Part shown: positions 53,476-60,911 of the stretch, one piece after another | Layout of the letters: the number at the start of each line of letters is the position of its first letter | How positions within the stretch are numbered: the stretch's first letter is position 1 | NCBI RefSeq assembly: GCF_026125785.1 | Contig: NZ_JAHCKL010000024.1 | Location: forward strand, 1 to 64,000 | Direction: 5' to 3' | Length of the DNA: 64,000 nt | Source of the DNA: Hydrogenophaga sp. | Lineage (GTDB): Bacteria > Pseudomonadota > Gammaproteobacteria > Burkholderiales > Burkholderiaceae_C | Notes under the pieces: model-generated | Database searches by the model: none | What the model was told of the DNA's origin: nothing | What the model saw: only the letters and a program-made list of their open reading frames with translations | Program-made: the position numbers and the translations under genes

Positions 53476-54837
53476 ATGAGCGCCCCCAAGAACTTCAACG
53501 AGCTGGAGAGCTGGCTCAATCAGCACCGCGTCACCGAAGTCGAATGCCTGGTGCCCGACCTGACGGGGGTGGCGCGCGGCAAGATCCTGCCGCGCGAGAA
53601 GTTCACGGAAGACCGCGGCATGCGCCTGCCGCACGCGATCGTGGCCATGAGCGTGACCGGCGAGCAGCCGCCCAGCGGACCCTACTACGACGTGGTCGAG
53701 CCGACTGACCGCGACATGCAGCTGCGGCCCGACCCGAGCACGGTGCGCATCGTGCCCTGGGCCACCGACCCCACCGCGCAGGTGATCCACGACTGCTTCG
53801 ACCACAAGGGCAAGCTGGTGCCCTATGCGCCGCGCAGCGTGCTGCGCCGCATCTGCGAGCTGTACGACGCCGAGGGCTGGGACCCGGTGATCGCGCCGGA
53901 GCTGGAGTTCTACCTGACCGCGCGCAACACCGACCCCAACACGCTGCTGCGCCCGCCGATCGGGCGCAGCGGCCGGGCCGAGACCTCGCGCCAGGCCTAC
54001 TCGATCGACGCGGTGAACGAGTTCGATCCCCTGTTCGAGGAGATCTACGAGTACTGCAACCTGATGGGCCTGAACGTGGACACGCTGATTCACGAGATTG
54101 GCGCCGGACAGATGGAGATCAACTTCTTCCACGACCACCCGCTGGGCCTGGCCGATGAGGTGTTTTTCTTCAAGCGCACGGTGCGCGAGGCCGCGCTGCG
54201 GCACGACATGTACGCCACCTTCATGGCCAAACCCATCGCGGGCGAGCCGGGCAGCGCCATGCACATGCACCAAAGCGTGCTGCACAAGGAGACGCGGCGC
54301 AACATCTTCAGCAACGAGGACGGTTCGGCCTCGGAGGCCTTCTTCCACTACATCGGCGGCCTGCAGCGCTACATTCCGGCGGCCATGGCGCTGGTGGCGC
54401 CGTACGTGAACAGCTACCGGCGCCTGTCGCGCCACACGGCCGCGCCGATCAACATCGAATGGGGCCACGACAACCGCACCGTGGGCATCCGCTCGCCGAT
54501 CGCGCCGCCCGAGGCGCGCCGGGTGGAGAACCGCGTGATCGGCGCCGACGCCAACCCCTACGTGGCCATGGCCATGACGCTGGCCTGCGGCTACCTGGGC
54601 ATGAAGAACAAGATCAAGCCCAAGCCCGAGATGAAGGGCGACGCCTACCTCTCGCCCTACGCGCTGCCGCGCAGCCTGGGCGAGGCGCTGGACTGGCTGC
54701 GCCGCGAACCCGACCTGCACGAGGTGCTGGGCCAGGAGTTCATCACGATCTACACCGAGATCAAGGAACTGGAGTTCGACGAATTCATGAAGGTGATCTC
54801 GCCCTGGGAGCGCGAACACCTGCTGCTGCACGTCTGA
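53476..54837 (+). CDS. puuA: PuuA-type gamma-glutamylpolyamine synthetase
   Basis: A 453-residue glutamine-synthetase-fold enzyme that ligates glutamate to putrescine using ATP. Family signatures: VPDLTGVARGKILP, EIGAGQMEINF, the GS ATP/metal motif KPIAGEPGSAMHMHQS, and NRTVGIRSP with the Arg cluster. The lack of a C-terminal adenylylation-loop Tyr pattern and the location next to puuD, puuB and pot genes mark it as PuuA rather than GlnA. A strong AAGGAGC site precedes the start. Confidence 0.92.
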   Translation: MSAPKNFNELESWLNQHRVTEVECLVPDLTGVARGKILPREKFTEDRGMRLPHAIVAMSVTGEQPPSGPYYDVVEPTDRDMQLRPDPSTVRIVPWATDPTAQVIHDCFDHKGKLVPYAPRSVLRRICELYDAEGWDPVIAPELEFYLTARNTDPNTLLRPPIGRSGRAETSRQAYSIDAVNEFDPLFEEIYEYCNLMGLNVDTLIHEIGAGQMEINFFHDHPLGLADEVFFFKRTVREAALRHDMYATFMAKPIAGEPGSAMHMHQSVLHKETRRNIFSNEDGSASEAFFHYIGGLQRYIPAAMALVAPYVNSYRRLSRHTAAPINIEWGHDNRTVGIRSPIAPPEARRVENRVIGADANPYVAMAMTLACGYLGMKNKIKPKPEMKGDAYLSPYALPRSLGEALDWLRREPDLHEVLGQEFITIYTEIKELEFDEFMKVISPWEREHLLLHV

Positions 54838-54922
54838 TGGCTGGGGTTGTGCGTCGGGCGGCGAGCGCCCGACGTCAACCCGGAGCCCGCGCCCAACGCC
54901 CCACCCCGAACGCACAACGCCC

Positions 54923-56362
54923 ATGAACACTTCCACCCTGATTGCCCCTCCCGCCCTGGTGCGCCGCGCCGAGCAGCACGACACCCAGGCCATCCAGGCG
55001 CTGGACAGCGCGCACTACATCCACCCCTTCACCGACCACGGGGACCTGGCCACCCGCGGCGCGCGGGTGATCACGCGGGCGGACAACATCTACGTGTGGG
55101 ACAGCGAGGGCAAGCAGATCCTGGACGCGATGAGCGGCCTGTGGTGCGTCAATGCCGGTTACGGCCGCAAGGAGCTGGCCGATGCGGCGTACCAGCAGAT
55201 GATGACGCTGCCCTACTACAACAGCTTCTTCCAGACCACCAACGTGCCCGCGGTGCAGTTGGCCACGAAGCTGGCGCAGCTCGCGCCCGTGGTGGGCGGC
55301 AGGCGGTTCGAGCATGTGTTTTTCAGTTCCAGCGGCAGCGAGAGCAACGACACCAACGTGCGCATGGTGCGCCGCTACTGGGACCTGCTGGGCCAGCCGC
55401 AGCGCAAGGTGATCATCAGCCGCCACAACGCCTACCACGGCAGCACCATGGCCGGCGCCTCGCTCGGCGGCATGGGCGGCATGCATGCGCAGGGCGACCT
55501 GCCGATCCCGGACATCACGCACATCGGCCAGCCTTATTGCTACGAGGACGCGCAGCCCGGGGAAACGCCCGAAGCCTTTGGCCTGCGCGCCGCGCGCTGG
55601 CTGGAGGACAAGATCCTGGCCATCGGCGCGGGCCGGGTGGCGGCCTTCATCGCCGAGCCGGTGCAGGGCGCGGGCGGGGTGATCATCCCGCCCGAGACGT
55701 ACTGGCCCGAGATCCAGCGCATCGTCGACAAGTACGGGATCCTGCTGATCAGCGACGAGGTGATCTGCGCCTTCGGCCGCCTGGGGCACTGGTTCGCGTA
55801 CGAGAAGTTCGGCATCCGCCCCGACCTGGTGACCTTCGCCAAGGGGGTGACCAGCGGCTACATCCCGCTGGGCGGCGTGATGGTGGGTGACCGCGTGGCC
55901 CAGGTGCTGATCGAGAAGGGCGGCGAGTTCAACCACGGCTACACCTACAGCGGCCACCCGGTGGCCTGCGCGGTGGCGCTGGCCAACCTGGAACTGATGG
56001 AGCGCGAGAAGCTGGTGGAGCGGGTGCGGGACGACACCGGCCCCTACCTGGCGCAGCGTTTCGCCGAACTGGCGCAGCATCCGCTGGTGGGCGCGGCCGA
56101 GACCTGCGGCTTCGTGGGCGGCCTGGTGCTGGTCAAGGACAAGGCCACGCGCACGCTGTTCAACCCCGACCTGGCGGTCGGCATGGTGTGCCGGGGCCAC
56201 TGTTTCCGCAACGGCCTGATCATGCGCGCCGTGGGTGACCGCATGATCGTCGCGCCGCCGCTGGTCATGACGCGGGCCCAGGTCGACGAGATGATGGCGC
56301 TGATCCTGCGCTGCCTGGACGCGACGCGGGACGAGTTGCACGCAGCGGGCCACCTGGGGTGA
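54923..56362 (+). CDS. spuC: SpuC-like putrescine-pyruvate aminotransferase
   Basis: A 479-residue class III omega-aminotransferase. PLP contacts are HNAYHGSTMAG, the cofactor Asp in LLISDEVICAFGRLG, and Lys in TFAKGVTSGYIPLGG. It likely transfers an amino group from putrescine or a polyamine to pyruvate, giving 4-aminobutanal. This offers a second route to GABA alongside the glutamylated pathway. The spacer to puuA is 85 bases. No aldehyde dehydrogenase (puuC/kauB-type) is present in the window. Confidence 0.9.
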   Translation: MNTSTLIAPPALVRRAEQHDTQAIQALDSAHYIHPFTDHGDLATRGARVITRADNIYVWDSEGKQILDAMSGLWCVNAGYGRKELADAAYQQMMTLPYYNSFFQTTNVPAVQLATKLAQLAPVVGGRRFEHVFFSSSGSESNDTNVRMVRRYWDLLGQPQRKVIISRHNAYHGSTMAGASLGGMGGMHAQGDLPIPDITHIGQPYCYEDAQPGETPEAFGLRAARWLEDKILAIGAGRVAAFIAEPVQGAGGVIIPPETYWPEIQRIVDKYGILLISDEVICAFGRLGHWFAYEKFGIRPDLVTFAKGVTSGYIPLGGVMVGDRVAQVLIEKGGEFNHGYTYSGHPVACAVALANLELMEREKLVERVRDDTGPYLAQRFAELAQHPLVGAAETCGFVGGLVLVKDKATRTLFNPDLAVGMVCRGHCFRNGLIMRAVGDRMIVAPPLVMTRAQVDEMMALILRCLDATRDELHAAGHLG

Positions 56363-56422
56363 ATAGAATGCACTTTGCCGGGTCCAGCCGGTGGTCGCAT
56401 TTCCGAGCTGGGCAGCCCGCGT

Positions 56423-56438
56423 GGGTCTGAAAATTGCT
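56423..56438 (+). promoter_or_regulatory. Possible sigma-54 promoter before potF
   Basis: GGGTCTGAAAATTGCT keeps the GG-N10-GC spacing and the TTGCT end of sigma-54 promoters, though the -24 side matches poorly. It is 72 bases before the potF start. Nitrogen control would suit a polyamine transporter. Weak evidence. Confidence 0.3.
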
Positions 56439-56509
56439 AGTCTTGCGAGCGCGCTTCGGACCCGCCCGCCCGAGTTTTGGTCTTTAACCCCGTTGGAGTG
56501 AGCAACACC

Positions 56510-57682
56510 ATGAAAAAGCACGTCCTGGTTCTCGCGATGTCAGCCGTCCTGCTGGCCGCCTGTGGCAAGAAGGAGGAGCCCGCGCCAGCAGCGGCGCCCG
56601 CCGCCGCCCCCGTGGCCGCGGCGCCGGCGGCGCCTGCCGGTCCGGTGCTGGACGACGAAAAGGTCCTCAACGTCTACAACTGGCCCGACTACATCACCGA
56701 GTCCCTGATCGCGGACTTCGAGAAGGAGTACGGCGTCAAGGTCAACTACGACACCTTCGAGAACAACGAGGCGCTGCACGCCAAGCTGGTGGCCGGCAAT
56801 TCGGGCTACGACATCGTGATCCCCACCGCCGGCTTCGCCAAGAAGCAGATCGATGGCGGCCTGTACCAGCCGATCGACAAGAGCAAGCTCACCAACTACG
56901 GCAACCTGGATCCGGACTTCATGTCCAAGATCGCCGGCGTGGACCCGGACAACAAGTACCTGGTGCCCTGGGCCTGGGGCTTCACCACGGTGGGCATCAA
57001 CAAGCAGAAGGTGGAGAAGGCGCTGGGCGGCATGCCCATGCCCGAGAACGCCTGGGACCTGGTGTTCAAGCCCGAGTACTCCAGCAAGCTGCGCTCCTGC
57101 GGCATTGCCTACCTGGACTCGCCCAGCGAGATCCTGCCGGTGGCGCTGCACTATGTGGGCAAGCCGGCCTACAGCGAGAACCCGGAAGATTTCAAGGCCG
57201 CGGGTGAGATGCTCAAAAAGGTGCGCAAGGATGTGCGCCTGTTCTCCAGCACCATGATCGACGACATCGCTGGCGGCAAGGCCTGTGCCTTCATCGGCTG
57301 GTCGGGCGACATCAACATCGCCGCTGGCCGCGTGAAGGAAACCGGTGGCAAGGACGAGATCGTGCCCCTGCTGCCCACCGGCGGCGGCCTGGTGTTCATC
57401 GACACCATGGCCATCCCCAAGGACGCCAAGCACGTCAACAACGCCCACGTGTTCATGGACTTCTACCTGCGCGCCGCCAACGCCGCCGCCATGGCCAACG
57501 AGCTGAACTACCCGACCGGCAACAAGGCCGCGCTGCCCGACATCAAGGACGAGGTCAAGAACAACAAGACCATTTTCCTGGGCCCGGAGGACACGGCGCG
57601 CCTGATCCCCACCGGCGGCTTCTCCAACGACATCGCCAGCGTGGTCAACGAGACCTACAACGCGTTCAAGCGCGGCAAGTAA
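56510..57682 (+). CDS. potF: PotF-like polyamine-binding lipoprotein
   Basis: A 390-residue solute-binding protein of the PotD/PotF family. Start at 56510 gives a lipoprotein signal (LLAAC at about residues 16-20), then an Ala/Pro-rich tether and VLNVYNWPDYITESLI, the typical start of mature PotF. Ligand-pocket residues include WAWGFTTVGIN, SPSEILPVAL and FIGWSGDINIA. It delivers putrescine (or spermidine) to PotH/PotI. A terminator-like hairpin after it probably sets a higher level than the membrane genes. Confidence 0.93.
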   Translation: MKKHVLVLAMSAVLLAACGKKEEPAPAAAPAAAPVAAAPAAPAGPVLDDEKVLNVYNWPDYITESLIADFEKEYGVKVNYDTFENNEALHAKLVAGNSGYDIVIPTAGFAKKQIDGGLYQPIDKSKLTNYGNLDPDFMSKIAGVDPDNKYLVPWAWGFTTVGINKQKVEKALGGMPMPENAWDLVFKPEYSSKLRSCGIAYLDSPSEILPVALHYVGKPAYSENPEDFKAAGEMLKKVRKDVRLFSSTMIDDIAGGKACAFIGWSGDINIAAGRVKETGGKDEIVPLLPTGGGLVFIDTMAIPKDAKHVNNAHVFMDFYLRAANAAAMANELNYPTGNKAALPDIKDEVKNNKTIFLGPEDTARLIPTGGFSNDIASVVNETYNAFKRGK

Positions 57683-57707
57683 ACCGGCGCCGCGCGCTCG
57701 GCACGTC

Positions 57708-57748
57708 AAGGGCTGTTCATCCTCCGGGCTGAGCAGCCCTTCTTTTTG
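57708..57748 (+). terminator. Attenuator-like hairpin between potF and potG
   Basis: AAGGGCTG (57708-57715) pairs with CAGCCCTT (57734-57741), followed by CTTTTTG. The genes on both sides are one operon, so partial termination would give excess binding protein over transporter, a common arrangement. Confidence 0.75.
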
Positions 57749-57776
57749 GGACCTCGAAGAAGAAAGGGACGCCAAG

Positions 57777-58871
57777 ATGGCTGACACCACAGGATTTCTG
57801 GTGACCGAGAAACTGGTCAAGCGCTTTGACGAGGCGGTCGCCGTCGACGAGGTCTCGCTCTCGATCGGCAAGGGCGAGATATTTGCCTTGCTGGGCAGTT
57901 CGGGCTGCGGCAAGTCCACCCTGCTGCGCATGCTGGCCGGCTTCGAGAAGCCCACATCCGGGCGCATCCTGCTCGGCGGGCAGGACGTGGCGACCATGCC
58001 GCCCTACGACCGGCCCGTCAACATGATGTTCCAGTCCTATGCGCTGTTCCCGCACCTCAACATCTGGGAGAACGTCGCCTTCGGCCTCAAGCGCGAGGGC
58101 CTGCCCAAGGCCGAGGTCCAGCAGCGCACCGACGAGATGCTGGCGCTGGTGCAGCTCACACCGTATGCCAAGCGCAAGCCGCACCAGCTCTCGGGCGGGC
58201 AGCAGCAGCGTGTGGCGCTGGCGCGCAGCCTGGCCAAGCGGCCCAAGCTGCTGCTGCTGGACGAGCCCCTGGGCGCGCTGGACAAGAAGCTGCGCGAGCA
58301 GACCCAGTTCGAGCTGGTCAACATCATCGAGAAGGTCGGCGTGACGGTGGTGATGGTGACCCACGACCAGGAAGAGGCCATGACCATGGCCAGCCGCATC
58401 GCCATCATGAGCAAGGGCCGCGTGCTGCAGGTGGGCACGCCCGAGGAGATCTACGAGCACCCGACCAACCGTTTCGTCGCCGACTTCATCGGCAACGTCA
58501 ACCTGTTCGAGGGCAAGCTCAGCGTGGACGAGCCCGACCGCTGCGCCGCGTCCACCGCCATCGGCGAGATCCATGTCGGCCATGGCGTGAGTGGCACCTT
58601 GAACATGCCGGTGGCCATCGCCGTGCGGCCCGAGAAGATCGAGATCAGCAAGCAGCGCCCCGCCGAAGCCGGCCCCAACCTGTTCACCGGCAAGGTCAAG
58701 GAAATCGCCTACTTCGGTTCCTACAACACCTTCATCGTCGTCGCCAGCGATGGCTCCAGGGTGAAGATCACCGAGGCCAACACCTCGCGGCACGACCTCT
58801 CGGACATCACCTGGGAAGACAACGTCTTCTTCTGGTGGACCGACACCGCCGGCGTGGTCCTGAGGGGCTGA
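57777..58871 (+). CDS. potG: PotG-like polyamine ABC transporter ATPase
   Basis: A 364-residue ABC ATPase. Walker A is GSSGCGKST, the signature is LSGGQQQRVALARSLA, Walker B is LLLLDEPLGAL, the H-loop is MVTHDQEEA. The C-terminal 110 residues form the TOBE-type regulatory domain typical of PotA/PotG/MalK. It energises PotH/PotI import of putrescine. Some ATPases of this family also bind other substrates, but adjacency to potF decides the assignment. Confidence 0.95.
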   Translation: MADTTGFLVTEKLVKRFDEAVAVDEVSLSIGKGEIFALLGSSGCGKSTLLRMLAGFEKPTSGRILLGGQDVATMPPYDRPVNMMFQSYALFPHLNIWENVAFGLKREGLPKAEVQQRTDEMLALVQLTPYAKRKPHQLSGGQQQRVALARSLAKRPKLLLLDEPLGALDKKLREQTQFELVNIIEKVGVTVVMVTHDQEEAMTMASRIAIMSKGRVLQVGTPEEIYEHPTNRFVADFIGNVNLFEGKLSVDEPDRCAASTAIGEIHVGHGVSGTLNMPVAIAVRPEKIEISKQRPAEAGPNLFTGKVKEIAYFGSYNTFIVVASDGSRVKITEANTSRHDLSDITWEDNVFFWWTDTAGVVLRG

Positions 58872-58879
58872 CGGGATGA

Positions 58880-58962
58880 CCCCTCCGCGGCGCTTCGCGG
58901 CCTCCCCTCTGGAAGGGAAAACGGCGCGAGAGGCCCGGCGAAGCCGGTTCCTCCGCATCCCT
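58880..58962. repeat. Partial dispersed hairpin repeat, copy 4
   Basis: This spacer between potG and potH has CCGCGGCGCTTCGCGG and GGCCCGGCGAAGCCGG, similar in style to the other repeats in the window. It may modulate read-through from potG to potH. Confidence 0.5.
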
Positions 58963-59002
58963 GGATAGCGTGCTTGGTTCGCCCACTTCGCAGGAACTTC
59001 AA

Positions 59003-59911
59003 ATGGCCTCCCTACCCATCCCCGGCAAACGTTTCGTCATCGGCGTGCCCTATGCGTGGCTGCTGGTGTTCTTCTTCCTGCCGTTCCTGATCCTGCTGTA
59101 CATCAGCTTCGTGGACATGGGTGGCGACATCAGCCCATTCAAGCCGATCTGGGACCCGGTCACCGGCATCCTCAGCCTGAAGTACGAGAACTACCTCGCC
59201 ATCTTCCGCGTGGCCGAGGGTGAGCCACTGTTCCGCACGCTCTACATCGACGCCTACCTGCGCTCCATCTGGTATGCGCTGTGCACCGCCATCCTGTGCC
59301 TGCTGATCGGCTACCCCTTCGCCTACTTCATCGCGCGCTCGCCGGCGAGCATCCGCCCGGCGCTGCTGCTGATGGTGATGCTGCCGTTCTGGACCTCCTT
59401 CCTGCTGCGCGTCTACGCCTGGAAGGGCATCCTGGCCGACCAGGGTGTGCTCAACCGCTTTCTCATGGCCATCGGGCTGACCAGCGAGCCCATTCCCATG
59501 CTCTACACCAACGTGTCCATGCTGATCGGCATGACCTACGTGTACCTGCCCTTCATGGTGCTGCCGCTCTACGCCAACCTGGTGAAGATGGATTTCCGCC
59601 TGCTGGAAGCCGCCTACGACCTGGGCACCTCGCCCTTCAAGGCCTTCTGGCTGATCACGGTGCCGCTGTCCAAGGCCGGCATCATCGCCGGCTTCATGCT
59701 GGTCTTCATTCCCTGCGTGGGCGAGTTCGTGATTCCCTCGCTGCTGGGCGGGCCGGAGAACCTGATGATCGGCCGCGTGGTCTGGGACGAGATGTTCACC
59801 GCCAACGACTGGCCGCGCGCGACCGCGCTGGCGGTGGTGATGATCGCGATCATCGTGATCCCGCTGGCGTTCTACTACCGCTACGCCGGCAACGCGACCG
59901 AGAAGCGCTGA
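59003..59911 (+). CDS. potH: PotH-like polyamine permease
   Basis: A 302-residue inner-membrane permease with six helices and the EAA motif EAAYDLGTSPFKAFWLITVPLS near residues 205-226, which docks to PotG. It forms the channel with PotI. The start at 59003 follows CAGGAAC. An in-frame start at 58970 is less likely because it overlaps the repeat. Confidence 0.94.
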   Translation: MASLPIPGKRFVIGVPYAWLLVFFFLPFLILLYISFVDMGGDISPFKPIWDPVTGILSLKYENYLAIFRVAEGEPLFRTLYIDAYLRSIWYALCTAILCLLIGYPFAYFIARSPASIRPALLLMVMLPFWTSFLLRVYAWKGILADQGVLNRFLMAIGLTSEPIPMLYTNVSMLIGMTYVYLPFMVLPLYANLVKMDFRLLEAAYDLGTSPFKAFWLITVPLSKAGIIAGFMLVFIPCVGEFVIPSLLGGPENLMIGRVVWDEMFTANDWPRATALAVVMIAIIVIPLAFYYRYAGNATEKR

Positions 59912-59925
59912 AAGGAGGCCAGACC

Positions 59926-60762
59926 ATGAGACAAGTCCTTGAAAAGCACTTCGGCAAGTTCTGGCTGGCGCTGGTGTTCGCCTTCCTGTACCTGCCGCTG
60001 GTGTTCATGATCGTGTTCTCGTTCAACAGCACCCGGCAGGACGCCCGCTTCACCGGCTTCTCGCTGCGCTGGTACGAGGCCCTCACGCGCGACACCAAGA
60101 TCGTCGAGGGCTTCTGGCTCTCGCTCAAGGTGGCCGCCGTCACCGGCCTGCTGTCGGCCGTGCTGGCCACCTTCGCCGCCTTCGTGCTGGTGCGCTACCG
60201 GCGTTTCCTGGGGCGCACGGTGTTCTCCGGCATGGTCAACGCGCCGCTGGTGATGCCCGAGGTGATCATCGGCCTGTCGCTGCTGCTGCTGGCGGTGGGC
60301 GCGCAGAACCTGTTCGGCTGGCCGCAGCGCGGCCTGCTCACCATCATCCTGGGCCACACGCTGCTGGGCATGGCGTACGGCGTGGTGGTGATCCAGTCGC
60401 GCCTGCAGGAGATGGACCGCTCCATCGAGGACGCCGCCATGGACCTGGGCGCGCGTCCGCACCAGGTGTTCTTCCTGATCACGCTGCCCAACATCTTCCA
60501 GGCCCTGCTCGCGGCCTTCCTGCTGGCGTTCACGCTGTCCTTCGACGACGTGGTGATCGCCGAATTCCTCTCCGGCCCGGGGGTGAGCACGCTGCCGCAG
60601 GTGATCTTCGGCTACGCGCGGCGCGGCATCAACCCCACCATCTACGCCGCCGCCACGCTGCTGATCTTTACCGTCACCGTCGTCATCGTGAGCTACGCGG
60701 TGTGGGTGGCACGGGCCACGCGCCGGCGCGAACGCGAGATCGCCGCCGCGGTGCGCAGCTGA
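59926..60762 (+). CDS. potI: PotI-like polyamine permease
   Basis: A 278-residue permease partner of PotH with six helices (FLYLPLVFMIVFSFN first) and the EAA-like motif DAAMDLGARPHQVFFLITLP. The AAAGGAGG ribosome site lies close before the ATG at 59926, 14 bases after potH. It is the last gene of the polyamine uptake operon. The duplicated leader of the next genes begins 9 bases after its stop. Confidence 0.94.
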   Translation: MRQVLEKHFGKFWLALVFAFLYLPLVFMIVFSFNSTRQDARFTGFSLRWYEALTRDTKIVEGFWLSLKVAAVTGLLSAVLATFAAFVLVRYRRFLGRTVFSGMVNAPLVMPEVIIGLSLLLLAVGAQNLFGWPQRGLLTIILGHTLLGMAYGVVVIQSRLQEMDRSIEDAAMDLGARPHQVFFLITLPNIFQALLAAFLLAFTLSFDDVVIAEFLSGPGVSTLPQVIFGYARRGINPTIYAAATLLIFTVTVVIVSYAVWVARATRRREREIAAAVRS

Positions 60763-60770
60763 GACGGGCC

Positions 60771-60911
60771 GGGCCGGGTTCGCTCGCGCCCGCGCCTGGC
60801 TCGTTCCAGGCCGGCGGCAGTTGATGCCGGCGCCGCGTCCGCGGCGCGGTCATGCCAAAGAATGGGCTGCACGCACGCGGTTGCGCGTGCCACTTCCTGA
60901 AGGAGGATGCC
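60771..60911 (+). promoter_or_regulatory. Duplicated hairpin-rich leader, copy 1
   Basis: This 141-base leader precedes the first Ala/Gly-rich paralogue and is repeated, with few changes, at 62916-63057. It contains three inverted repeats: GCCTGG-ctcgtt-CCAGGC (60794-60811), a GCGCCGCG-tcc-CGCGGCGC-type stem, and a GCACGC...GCGTGC stem. A strong AAGGAGG closes it. Conservation between copies suggests a shared promoter or RNA control element. Confidence 0.6.
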
